64,000 nt of DNA from Microbacterium sp. LWS13-1.2. Its GTDB lineage: Bacteria > Actinomycetota > Actinomycetes > Actinomycetales > Microbacteriaceae. The notes under the pieces were generated by a model. The model was not told the DNA's origin. It searched no databases and was given only the letters and a program-made list of their open reading frames with translations. The position numbers and the translations under genes are program-made. Of the stretch, positions 52,136-61,800 are shown one piece after another; within the stretch, counting starts at the first letter, position 1; each line of letters starts with the position of its first letter. The DNA lies in NCBI RefSeq assembly GCF_040144835.1, contig NZ_CP151632.1:2480001-2544000 (forward strand). Direction: 5' to 3'.

Positions 52136-53224
52136 CGGCTCGCGGCTCGCGTCCTGCGCCAGGGCGGCCGCATTGCGGATGAACAGCACGATCCAGGTGA
52201 AGACCAGGATGCCGGCGACGAGCTCGACGGCCGTCAGCGTGTAGTAGCCGATGAAGAAGAACACCGCGAGCAGCAGCGTGACGGCGAGGAAGAGCCAGCC
52301 GAGTGCGACGAAGGCCCGCGGCATCGACGGGATCCACCGCGGCAGCGCGATGACGAGCACGCCGAACGCGACCACCATGCCCGATGCGACGCTGGTGTGG
52401 AGCGCGAAGAACCGGTCCACGGGGAACAAGCCGACCATGCCCAGGAACACGCCGACCACGATGAGCGAGACACGCACGCGGGCGATGCCGTGGGGGTTGG
52501 TGGTGGGGATGCCGCGCGTGGAGTACCGCGCGAGCGTGGTCACGAGGAAGCCCGCGACGATGATCGTGATGTTGAACGCGAACGCCGACACGTTGGACGA
52601 CATGCCGAGAGCGCTGAGGTTGTCCTTCCACCAGTTGGGGTCGCTGGCGGTGAGCATGCTGGCGAGCACGCCGAAGACGAGGAACACCGCGAGGACGACC
52701 GCGAGCAGCTGCAGATCCATGTGGGTTGCGGAGTAGAACGCGAGATACGCCGTCATCGCCGAGGTGGCGCCGGCGAGGATGAGCACGGGCAGCGCGAACA
52801 CCTCGGCACCGATGAACGCGTCTTCGAGGATCACGGCCAGCAGCGTCCAGCCGAGCAGGGCGATGACGGCGTGGGCGAAGGCCAGTGCCGCGACGTCGAG
52901 ATAGTCGAGGGGCTTCAGGCGCCGGTGCGCGCCCTGCCGGTGGGCGAGGATCCGGCCGCCGATCACCGCGAGGAACGCCACGGCGCCCGACGCGATCGCC
53001 GCGAACTGCCCCACCGAGCCCGCGCCCGAGATCGGCGCCGCCTGGAAGCCGAACGCGACCATCGCCACGAGCGCCACGACGACGAACGAGACCGCGCCGA
53101 CGCCGAGGGCGAGGGACTCGAGCGAGCGCTCGCTGACCCGGTCGAAGACGCGGGGCCGGTGCGGCCGCGACGGATCCGCCGGCTGCCCGTCGGGTGAGGG
53201 CAGATCGAGCGAGGTCTGAGTCAT
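52124..53224 (-). CDS. DUF998 domain membrane protein
   Basis: 366 residues with about ten transmembrane helices. The core SDPNWWKDNLSALGMSSNVSAFAFNITIIVAGFLVTTLARY and VGVFLGMVGLFPVDRFFALHTSVASGMVVAFGVLVIALP mark DUF998, an uncharacterised family. It is followed upstream on the same strand by an AI-2E family gene (45 bp gap), a likely operon. Its stop codon lies inside the 3' end of the ClC gene, so the two transcripts overlap tail to tail. Confidence 0.85.
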   Translation of the reverse strand: MTQTSLDLPSPDGQPADPSRPHRPRVFDRVSERSLESLALGVGAVSFVVVALVAMVAFGFQAAPISGAGSVGQFAAIASGAVAFLAVIGGRILAHRQGAHRRLKPLDYLDVAALAFAHAVIALLGWTLLAVILEDAFIGAEVFALPVLILAGATSAMTAYLAFYSATHMDLQLLAVVLAVFLVFGVLASMLTASDPNWWKDNLSALGMSSNVSAFAFNITIIVAGFLVTTLARYSTRGIPTTNPHGIARVRVSLIVVGVFLGMVGLFPVDRFFALHTSVASGMVVAFGVLVIALPRWIPSMPRAFVALGWLFLAVTLLLAVFFFIGYYTLTAVELVAGILVFTWIVLFIRNAAALAQDASREPSAG

Positions 53225-53269
53225 GACTGCCTCCGTGAGGATGTGATGCGGACGGTGTGGAGCGGTCGA

Positions 53270-54364
53270 TCAGGGATGCATCAGCGGATCGCGCGCCGCC
53301 GAGGCCGGCGTAGCGGTGCGGTCGCCCGACAGCCACCGCAGCCACAGCGACCCCGGATCTCCCTCGAGCACGAGCGCCCGGACGAAGAGCGTGAGGGGGA
53401 TGGACAGGATCGCGCCGAGCGGGCCGATCACGAATGTCCAGAAGATGACCGAGAAGAAGCTCAGCGTCAGGCTGAGGTCGACCGCGTCGCTGACGAACTT
53501 CGGCTGCACCAGCACCTGCAGCACGACGTTGACGACAGAGTAGATCGCGATCACGGCGAGCAGCATCGGCCATCCGCCGACCACGAAGGCCAGCACGGCG
53601 GGCGGGATCAGGCCGAGCACGAAGCCGATGTTCGGGACGAAGTTGGTCACGAAGGCGAGCACGGCCCACACGATCGGCGCCGGCACGCCGAGCGCCCAGA
53701 GCGCCAGGCCGTCGATGATCGCCACGACGGCGCCGAACGATGCGTTCACGACGTAATAGCGACGGATGCCGGTGTTCAGGCGTCGGATCCGGGCCAGCGC
53801 GGGGCGGCGACCGGTGCCGAACACGCGCTCGGCATCGCGATACCGCGCCGCGTCGGCCGCCATGAAGATGATGTAGGACACGACGAAGAAGAGGGCGGTC
53901 GCGATGCCGATCACCGTGCCGCCGACGCTGGAGACGAGCCGGACGATCGCGGAGGGATCCAGGACGGATGCCGCGGCATCCGTCGCCTCTCCGTCGAGTC
54001 CGACGGACTGCAGCCATGACACGAACCCGTCGGCGCTGCTGCGCAGCTGGTCCACGTAGTCGGCGACCAGCCGGGCGAATTGCACGCCGGCGACCCACAG
54101 CAGCAGTCCCATCACCACGAGCACGAGGTAGGCGACGAGGATGACGGCGGTGGTGCCGGTCCATCGCGGCCAGCCGCGGCGCTCGAGCGGCCGGCGGACA
54201 GGTTCGCAGATGACGACGAGCACGACCGCGAGCGCGAGCGGTCCGATGAGGCTGCGGGCGAAGTACACGCCCGCGAGGATCACGACCGTCGTCGCGAGGA
54301 CGATGAGCACGCGCAGCCCCGGCGAGAGAGCGGGAGGCGGAGGGGCGGGCGCGGGGCGGGTCAC
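53270..54364 (-). CDS. AI-2E family transporter (second copy)
   Basis: 364 residues from a GTG at 54364. Eight helices with VLIVLATTVVILAGVYFARSLIGPLALAVVLVVICEPVRRPLERRGWPRW at the start and the family signature VPAPIVWAVLAFVTNFVPNIGFVLGLIPPAVLAF and LVQPKFVSDAVDLSLTLSFFSVIFW later. It keeps the canonical motifs more clearly than the copy at 47291. It probably heads a two-gene transcript with the DUF998 protein. Substrate unknown. Confidence 0.91.
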   Translation of the reverse strand: MTRPAPAPPPPALSPGLRVLIVLATTVVILAGVYFARSLIGPLALAVVLVVICEPVRRPLERRGWPRWTGTTAVILVAYLVLVVMGLLLWVAGVQFARLVADYVDQLRSSADGFVSWLQSVGLDGEATDAAASVLDPSAIVRLVSSVGGTVIGIATALFFVVSYIIFMAADAARYRDAERVFGTGRRPALARIRRLNTGIRRYYVVNASFGAVVAIIDGLALWALGVPAPIVWAVLAFVTNFVPNIGFVLGLIPPAVLAFVVGGWPMLLAVIAIYSVVNVVLQVLVQPKFVSDAVDLSLTLSFFSVIFWTFVIGPLGAILSIPLTLFVRALVLEGDPGSLWLRWLSGDRTATPASAARDPLMHP

Positions 54365-54418
54365 GCGGTCAGGGTATCGCCACTTACGAGCGGTGCACCG
54401 CAGTGCCACACTGGGCGC

Positions 54419-55816
54419 ATGTCAACCACCGCCGAGTCGCCGATCGGGCGCACATGGGCTCCTCTGCCGTCCTATGCCGACCACGTGGCGGAGGGTCGGA
54501 CCGCACGTGAGCAGAACCCTCGCGAGGCGCTCGCCGAGCTGCCCACGAACGATCGCGATCCGATGGGCATCCTGGACGCCCAGGACGCGGACCGCGTCCC
54601 TGAGCTCGTTCCCCTGCGCACCGAGCGCATGGCGGCCAGCGCCTTCGCGTTCTACCGGGGAACCGCCGCCCTCATGGCCGCCGACCTCGCCCGCTCGCCG
54701 AGCAGCGGCGTGAGCGTCGGGTCGTGCGGCGACGCGCACGTCTCCAACTTCGGGCTGTACGCGTCACCGCAGCGGACCCTCGTCTTCGACCTCAACGACT
54801 TCGACGAGTCCGCGTGGGCGCCGTGGGAGTGGGACGTCAAGCGACTGGTCACCAGCATCGTCATCGCCGGGCAGTCGACCGGGCGCTCCGACTCGGTGGT
54901 CCGCGAGGCGTCGCTCGATGCGGTGCGCGTCTACGCGCGCTCGATCGGCGCGGGCGCCAAGCGCAGTCCCCTCAAGCGCTACTACGACCGCTTCGACGCC
55001 CTGGCCGCCGAGCGAGCCGTCGACGACGAGACGCGCGCCGCCATCGACTCCGCGATCAAGGAGGCCGAGAAGCGCACCGGCGCGCGGGCGGCGAAGAAGA
55101 TGACGCAGCTCGACGCCGACGGGCGGATCGTCTTCGTCGAGGCGCCGCCGACGATGACCCACATCGACGCCGAGTCCGAGGAGCGCGTCCTCCGCGTCTT
55201 CGACCAGTACGTGCAGACGGCGAACATCGACATCCGAGCGCTCCTGCAGAAGTACCGTCTGTCGGACATCGCCCTGCGTGTGGTGGGAGTGGGCAGCGTC
55301 GGGACGAGGTGCTTCGTGATCGCCATGCAGGACGGCGACGACGGCGTCCTGCTGCTGCAGGGCAAGGAGGCGGGCAGGAGCGTGCTCATCGAGCACGGCA
55401 AGGCCGAGCAGCCGGAAGGCGTCTCGCGGTTCATCGACCAGTTCGGCGACGGCGGGCGCGTGGTCGGGATGCAGCGCATCCTCCAGGCGGTGTCGGACCC
55501 GTTCCTCGGTTATGTGGGCCGCACGACGTACGGGGCCCAGCGCGACTTCTACGTCCGCCAGTTCCGCGACAAGAAGGGCGGGTTCGACATGGACGCGCTC
55601 GATGACAAGGGGTTCCTCTGGTACGCCGACGCCTGCGCGGCGACGCTCGCCCGCGCACACGGCCAGTCCCCTGCCTCCGCCGCCGTGGCGGGGTATGCCG
55701 GAGGGGGTCGCGTCGCGGGCGAGGCGATCCTCGAATGGGCCTACGCCTACGCCGATCTCTCGCGCGCGGACTGGAAGCTGTTCCGGACGCACCGCGGCGT
55801 GGAGGCGGCCGCCTGA
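54419..55816 (+). CDS. DUF2252 family protein
   Basis: 465 residues. Key blocks are FYRGTAALMAADLA, SVGSCGDAHVSNFGLYASPQRTLVFDLNDFDE, WEWDVKRLVTSIVIAG and later DAYVQTANIDI-type helices. GDAHxxNFG and DxNDFD look like the catalytic and metal-binding loops of kinase-like (APH/HipA-like) folds, so an ATP-dependent role is plausible, but no reaction is known for DUF2252. It is divergent from the AI-2E gene (54 bp). A 20-bp direct duplication sits at its stop codon. Confidence 0.88.
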   Translation: MSTTAESPIGRTWAPLPSYADHVAEGRTAREQNPREALAELPTNDRDPMGILDAQDADRVPELVPLRTERMAASAFAFYRGTAALMAADLARSPSSGVSVGSCGDAHVSNFGLYASPQRTLVFDLNDFDESAWAPWEWDVKRLVTSIVIAGQSTGRSDSVVREASLDAVRVYARSIGAGAKRSPLKRYYDRFDALAAERAVDDETRAAIDSAIKEAEKRTGARAAKKMTQLDADGRIVFVEAPPTMTHIDAESEERVLRVFDQYVQTANIDIRALLQKYRLSDIALRVVGVGSVGTRCFVIAMQDGDDGVLLLQGKEAGRSVLIEHGKAEQPEGVSRFIDQFGDGGRVVGMQRILQAVSDPFLGYVGRTTYGAQRDFYVRQFRDKKGGFDMDALDDKGFLWYADACAATLARAHGQSPASAAVAGYAGGGRVAGEAILEWAYAYADLSRADWKLFRTHRGVEAAA

Positions 55817-55857
55817 GCAGGCCTCACGGCGCCTGAGCAGGCCTCACGGCGCCTGAG
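55811..55857. repeat. Direct 20-bp duplication across two convergent stop codons
   Basis: GCCTGAGCAGGCCTCACGGC occurs at 55811-55830 and 55831-55850, followed by GCCTGAG. The first copy contains the DUF2252 stop codon, the second contains the TetR stop codon on the other strand. Confidence 0.93.
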
Positions 55858-56458
55858 TGCCTTCGATCCGCATGCGGAGGGAGGCGACGAGCATGTCGAG
55901 GCCGATCTCGAAGGCGGCGTCGCTGCGATCGGAGACCCCGGCCGCGCCCGCGATCAGCCGGCCGAGCGTCGCGGTGGGCACGTCCGGCCGCCAGATCTCG
56001 TCGGGCGACGCGAGGTCCATGCCGAACCCGATCGCATACGCATCGACGATGGCGACGATCGCGAGCACCTCGTCGTCGGCGACCCCTGCGGCGACGAGCG
56101 CCGTCGCGAGGCGGTCGTAGCCGGCGATCACATCGGGGTCGGTGATCGTCTTGCCGACGATGAGCGGCACGATGAGCGGATGCTCGGCATACAGGCGCCG
56201 GAGCGCCCGCACGGTGCCGATGACCACGGCATCCCACTCCCCCGTGATGGCCGCGGACAGATAGCGGCGCGACAGGCGACCGCGCATGAGCTCGACGATC
56301 GCGTCCCTGCCGTCCACGTGGTTGTAGAGCGATGACGGCGTCACGCCCAGCCGGCGTGCGAGGGCGTTCACGCCGAACGGCTCGCCCGAGTCGGCGAGGT
56401 CGATGGCGGCGTCGGCGATCAGCTCCACCGACAGCAGGTTCACTCTGGGTCTCGGCAT
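55844..56458 (-). CDS. TetR family transcriptional regulator
   Basis: 204 residues. The HTH (LIADAAIDLADSGEPFGVNALARRLGVTPSSLYNHVDGRDAIVELM) is typical, and the C-terminal helices form a TetR_C-like ligand domain. The start at 56458 is fixed by GGAGG 5 bp upstream; the longer frame would read into the operator. It is divergent from the frameshifted amidohydrolase gene. A palindrome of 17 bp lies between them and is likely bound by this protein, giving control of both. Confidence 0.9.
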   Translation of the reverse strand: MPRPRVNLLSVELIADAAIDLADSGEPFGVNALARRLGVTPSSLYNHVDGRDAIVELMRGRLSRRYLSAAITGEWDAVVIGTVRALRRLYAEHPLIVPLIVGKTITDPDVIAGYDRLATALVAAGVADDEVLAIVAIVDAYAIGFGMDLASPDEIWRPDVPTATLGRLIAGAAGVSDRSDAAFEIGLDMLVASLRMRIEGTQAP

Positions 56459-56479
56459 CCGTCCTCCATGAGGCATAAT

Positions 56480-56496
56480 AACGAACGGTATTCGTT
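56480..56496. promoter_or_regulatory. Candidate TetR operator
   Basis: AACGAA-CGGTA-TTCGTT (56480-56496), a perfect 6-bp inverted repeat with five-base centre, in an AT-rich spot of the 80-bp gap between the TetR gene and the divergent amidohydrolase. Confidence 0.72.
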
Positions 56497-56538
56497 TAGC
56501 GGACCGCGACGCGGTTCCGGGCACAGGGAGGTTCCCGC

Positions 56539-58164
56539 ATGACCGCGACCGTCTACACCGGAGGGCGCATCTTCACCGCCGGCGCGCAGCCCTGGGCCGA
56601 CGCCCTCGTCGTCGACGGCGACTCCGTGGTGTTCGCCGGCGATGCGGCGCGCGCGACGGCAGCAGCGGGACCGGATGCCGCCACCGTCGATCTGGGCGGC
56701 CGCCTGCTGGTCCCCGGCTTCACCGATGCGCACACCCACCTCGTCATGATGGGCGAGGCTCTCGGCCGGGTCGGGCTCACCGACGCGCGCACGCTGGGCG
56801 AGATCCAGGAGCGCCTTCGCGCCGCGCGCGAGGCCCGGCCCGACGCGGTGCGCGTGCTCGGACGCGGCTGGCTCTTCGACTCCGTGCCCGGCGGCATCCC
56901 CACCGCCGCCATGATCGACGCGGCGGTCGACGACGTGCCGGTGTACCTCGACGCCAACGACTACCACTCGTGCTGGGTCAACACGGCCGCCCTCGCGGAG
57001 CTGGGCATCACCGCGACACCCCCGATCCGCTCGGCGGCCGCATCGGGCGGGATGCCGGCGGCGAGCCCGACGGCATGCTCTACGAGACGGCGGCACAGGC
57101 GCACGCGTGGGCGTTCCTCGCCGAGCAGACCGACGACGGCGACCGCGACGCCGCCGTCGAGCGCACGCTCGCCGCGTATGCGGCGACCGGCGTGACCGGG
57201 GCGGTCGACATGGCGTTCGACGAGCTCGGCCTCGCCGCGTTCCAGCGCGCCGCCGAGCGGCGCGGCGGACGACTGCCGCTCCGGGTCGCCGCGCACTGGT
57301 TCATCGAGAACACCGGTGACGAGGCCGCGAACCTGGCGCAGGTCGCCCGGGCGGCCGGGCGAGTCGGAGACGGTGCGATCACCGTGGCTGCGGGTGGTCG
57401 GCATCAAGCTCGTGGTCGACGGCGTCATCGATGCCTGCACCGCCGCGATGCGGCATCCGTATTCCAACGGCTCCAACGCCGAGCCGATCTGGCCGCTCGC
57501 CGACGTGAAGCCCGTCGTCGCCGCAGCCGACGCCGCAGGACTGCAGGTGGCGCTGCACGCGATCGGCGACCTCGCGAGCGACATCGCCCTCGACGCGCTC
57601 GAGCACGCGGCGGAGGTCAACGAACCCCGGGCCCGCCGGCACCGCATCGAGCACCTCGAGTACGCCGCGCCCGGCACCGCCGAGCGGATGGCGCGGCTCG
57701 GCGTGACCGCGTCGATGCAGCCCGTGCATGCCGACCCCGCGATCTTCGACAACTGGGCCGCGATGCTCGGCGACGAACGCGTCGACCGCGCCTTCGCGTG
57801 GCCCGAGTACGTCGAGGCCGGCGCGCTGCTCGCATTCTCGACCGACGCGCCGACCGCTCCCCACGAGGCGCTGCCCAACATGTACATCGCGGCCACCCGC
57901 AAGTCGGCGCTCGACGGGTCGTTCGCGCCGCGGCATCCGCAGTACGCACTGCCCCTCGAGCAGGCCCTCGCCCACGCGACGAGGGATGCCGCGGCCTCCG
58001 TCGGCGACGGCGGGACGCGCGGGCGGCTCGAGGCGGGCCTCGCCGCCGACTTCGCGATCGTCGACGTCGACCCGTTCGCGGCGGGGCCGGAGTCGCTGCT
58101 CACGGCCCGCGTCGTGCGCACCGTCGTCGCGGGCGAGACGGTCTACGACGCCGACGCACTCTGA
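56539..58164 (+). pseudogene. YtcJ-like amidohydrolase with two compensating frameshifts
   Basis: Together the pieces make a normal-length metal-dependent hydrolase (about 540 residues). Part 1 (56539 to about 57025) has YTGGRIFTAGAQPWADALVV and the metal motif GFTDAHTHLVMMG. Part 2 (about 57026-57350, shifted by one base) has DPLGGRIGRDAGGEPDGML and MAFDELGLAAFQRAAE. Part 3 (about 57350-58164) returns to the first frame, with LRVVGIKLVVDGVIDACTA, VALHAIGDLASDIALDALEHA, HRIEHLEYA and FSTDAPTAPHEALPNMY. The first shift lies in a run of five Cs (57017-57021 area), the second near GGGCGGCCGGGCGAG. Either a damaged gene or two sequencing errors. Confidence 0.82.
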
Positions 58165-58228
58165 CGGCGGCTTCGGGCGCCGCGGATCACGCGCTCGGCG
58201 ACGCCGGCGGACTCCGACCGCCGCTTCG

Positions 58229-58295
58229 ACAGGTCAACCGCATTTCCACAGGAGATCCGGTTGCCGAACGTCCTGTACAAGCCCGGTTGACCTGT
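58229..58295. repeat. 67-bp inverted-repeat element, family D copy 2
   Basis: The ends are a perfect 12-bp inverted repeat ACAGGTCAACCG (58229-58240) and CGGTTGACCTGT (58284-58295). Inside, ACAGGA and TCCTGT form a second, nested inverted repeat. It aligns over about 50 bp with the element at 8117. It lies between the convergent amidohydrolase and YjbR genes. Confidence 0.75.
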
Positions 58296-58332
58296 TGCAG
58301 AGACCACGCGGAGCGCGGTCCGGATCCCGGGA

Positions 58333-58755
58333 TCAGGGGGCGGGAGACGCCGGCGGATGCTGGGCGAGCCACCCGTTCGCGACGCGCTTGGGCACCTTCA
58401 GCAGCCAGGCGTCGGTGACGACCTCGCGCAGCTGGGCCAGGTCGATGCCGTCGAGGCGTACGAGGACGGCGGGATACCCGTCGAAATGGGGGATGGTGAA
58501 GAACGCGTCGGGATAGGTCTCGAGCAGCGCCTGCTTCACCTGCTGCCCGTCGGTCCGCACGCCGACGACGTCGCCTGGCGGCCATTCGCGCCCGAGCGCC
58601 GCCAGCTGCTCGAGGTCGCGGCCGCTCGGCCCGCGCTGCCAGACGAACGCTCCGGCAGGGGTACGCCAGGAGGCCCCGCCGCGGTGACCGTCGACGCGCT
58701 CGACCACCTCGGGAAACCCGAGCGCGATGGCGCGCACGTCGTCGAGAGTCGCCAT
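58333..58755 (-). CDS. MmcQ/YjbR family DNA-binding-like protein
   Basis: 140 residues of the CyaY-like YjbR fold. ATLDDVRAIALGFPEVVERVDGHRGGASWR begins the family pattern, and FFTIPHFDGYPAVLVRLDGID and TDAWLLKVPKRVANGWLAQH complete it. The family is small and cytosolic. DNA binding has been proposed, but the role is unproved. Three ATG codons crowd the start (58767, 58764, 58755); the last matches the usual MATLDDV start. None has a convincing ribosome binding site. Confidence 0.87.
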   Translation of the reverse strand: MATLDDVRAIALGFPEVVERVDGHRGGASWRTPAGAFVWQRGPSGRDLEQLAALGREWPPGDVVGVRTDGQQVKQALLETYPDAFFTIPHFDGYPAVLVRLDGIDLAQLREVVTDAWLLKVPKRVANGWLAQHPPASPAP

Positions 58756-58856
58756 GAGCACCATCATGCGCCCGAAATCCACGCGACACGAAACGTTTCT
58801 GTCTCCGTCTCCCGCCGTGTGATGTACTGAAACAGCCGACCAGGGGAAGACACTTG

Positions 58857-61800
58857 ATGGGACGTACGGAGCGGCCGCGCCTGCGGCGCTGGATCGCAGG
58901 GGTCGCAGCGACCCTGCTCGCCACGACGGGTGCCGTCACCGCAGGCATCGCCCAGCCCGCGCCGGCACACGCGGCCTACCCCGAGACCGTCAATCCGTTC
59001 GCCATCGCGGGCGGCTTCACGGTGTACGCCCGGGAGGACGCACTCCTGCAGAACCAGGAGACCGAAGGGAGCATCGCCGTCGGTGGCACAGCGACCGTCG
59101 CACCGGCCGCCGCGAGCCAGTACGCGATCATCCACGTCTCCGCCGGCACCGGCGACTACGACCTGCCCAGGGTCGACGGCGACCCGACGCGCTTCCTCGT
59201 CGGCGAGTACAGCACGGCGAGCACCGGCATCCTGGCGATCACCAGCGCGGGCACCAGCGATCCGGCGCTGTGGGGCGACCTCAAGATGGTGGACCGGGAC
59301 GGCGGGTGGCAGGCGTTCGCCCGCGCTGACTGGCTGCGCCTGAACCAGAACCCGGCGAACCCGGATCAGACGCCGCTCATCGACTCGACCCATCAGCAGT
59401 ACCCGGAGGATGCCGCACCCCCGAGCGGTGCAGCGGGCAACAACAGCATCTTCACCGCGAACACCTCCGCCACGGCCGTTGCCGACTACGTCGAGGCCAA
59501 CCGCGATGCGTCGTGGGAGGAGGCGAGCAGCTGCCTCGACGACATCGCCGACCCCATCGCGGGCGTCGGCTATCCGGTCGCGGTGGCCGAGGACGCCGGC
59601 AGCCGCGTCGTGCTCGCGCCCCTGAGCGCCGATCAGCCGAACATCGTCGACTACGCCGACATCGCCGGCGCGGCGCTGATCCAGTTCTCCCCCGGCCCGA
59701 CACCGGGCGTCTCGAATCCCCTGGTGATCCGCGTTCCCGCCGGCACCACCGACGTGGTCGGTGCGCGCGCCGACCCTCAGGGCGCCTTCTCGCCGTACAT
59801 GCTGTGGGACCTCTCCCAGCTCACCGGAGATGTCACGGTGACGGCGGCCGAGGCGAGGATCGACGGCTCGATCTACGCCCCCGAAGCGTCGGTCACCGTC
59901 GACGCGGCGCCTCTGGACGGGCAGGTGATCGGCCGGAACGTGACGCTGCAGGGCGGCGAGACGCACTCCTTCCTCTTCTCGAGCGAGATCTCGTGCAGCG
60001 CCGACAGCGGCACCTTCGCCGTCCGCAAGGAGCTGTCGGGCATCGCACCCGACGATCTGCCCGCGGGCACCACGTTCACCGTGAACTACATCGCCGCGGA
60101 GCCGGATGGCACCGTCGCGACGGGGACGCTCGAGGTGCCGGCCGATGGCACTCCCGTCGTCGCCGACGGCCAGTTCCCGATCGGCACCGCCGTCGAGTTC
60201 GAGGAGATCGCGCCGGAGTCCGTGCCCGGATGGCTCTGGGGCGATCCGACGATCGACCCGAATCCGCTCACCATCGGCGCCGGCACGGCGCAGGTGGTGG
60301 TCACGAACACCGCGACCGCGCAGACGGGCACGTTCAGCATCGCGAAATCGATCGAGGACGTGTCAGGCGGTCAGCCGGGTGAGCCGTCCCAACCCACCGT
60401 CGCCGTGGCGTGGACCGCGACCTTCGGCGGCGAGCAGATCGGCTCAGGCACGCTGGATGTGCCGTTCGACGGCACTGTCGTCGACGTCGGTCAGGACTTC
60501 CCGGTCGGCACCGTCATCGTGCTCACCGAGGAGCTCGACGGCATCGAGCCTCCGGTCGGCTACGAGTGGGCGGGCGCGCACTGGACTCCCGGACGCACGT
60601 TCGTCATCGGCGAGACCGGCACAGTCGCCGTCGAACTGGTCAACGCCGTCACGCCCGCCGAGACCGAGCGCACCATCACCATCGTGAAATCGGCCGTCGG
60701 AGATGCCGCTGACCCCGCCTACGAGTTCGCCGTCAGCTACAACACCGACCCGCCGGGCACCCGCACGACGCGAGTGCTCCCCGTCGGCGATCCCGAGCTG
60801 CTCGACGATGTCGAGGCCGGTGCCGAGGCGCTGCAGCTGGCGGAGCTGATACCGACGGTGAACGGCACGCCCGTCGATCCGGACGACTGGTTCACGCCCG
60901 TCATCCGCGTCACGGTCGACGGTGTCGTGACCGAGTACCGTCCCGGGAACTTCGAGGGAGCCGGTCCGCTCGAGACCGCGATCGTCTCGATCCCGCTGCC
61001 GGAATCGGGCGACATCGCGATCGAGGTCGTGAACGCGCTGCGCGAGGGCACCTTCGACGTGGCGAAGGCGTTCACAGGCATTCCCCCCGAGAGCGTGCCC
61101 TCCGGCCTCGAGGTCACGGTGACCTGGACGGCGACACTGCCCACGGGCGCCGTCGAGACCGGCACCATGCGCGTCTCCGGCGACGGCACACCGGTGAGTC
61201 CGGTCGATGACCGCGGCGCGCCGCTCACCTTCCCCTTCGGCACGGTGGTGACCTTCGAGGAGCAGGCCGCACCGGCCGTCCGCGGCGTGACGTGGGGACC
61301 CGCGACGTTCGACCCCGACGAGCTCGTGATCGGCGCCGACGGCGAGCTCGTCGTGAGCACGACGCTCACCAACGACGCCACGCTGATCACCGGCACGTTC
61401 CAAGTGGTCAAGGACCTCGTCGGGATCGATCCGGACGAGCTGCTCGTCGACTCCTTCACTGTCGCCTACATCGCGCACATCCCCGGGCAGGACCCGGTGA
61501 CAGGCACCTTCTCGCTCCCCGCCGACGGCACGCCGGCCGGCCCCGTCGACGAGACGGGCGCGCCGCTCGAGTTCCCGATCGGCACCGCCGTGGACCTCGC
61601 CGAGACCGAGGTCGAGACATCCGCTCTGCCGCCTGGGTTCGAGTGGGGCGAGACGATCTGGAGCCCGTCGAGCCACGTCGTGGTCGAGTTCGACACGACC
61701 CCTGTGCTCGAGGTCACCAACACCGCGGTCGAGCTGACGCGCTGGGCAGTGACGAAGGTGGTGGACGGGGATGCCGCATCCGCCCTGCCTGCCGGGACGA

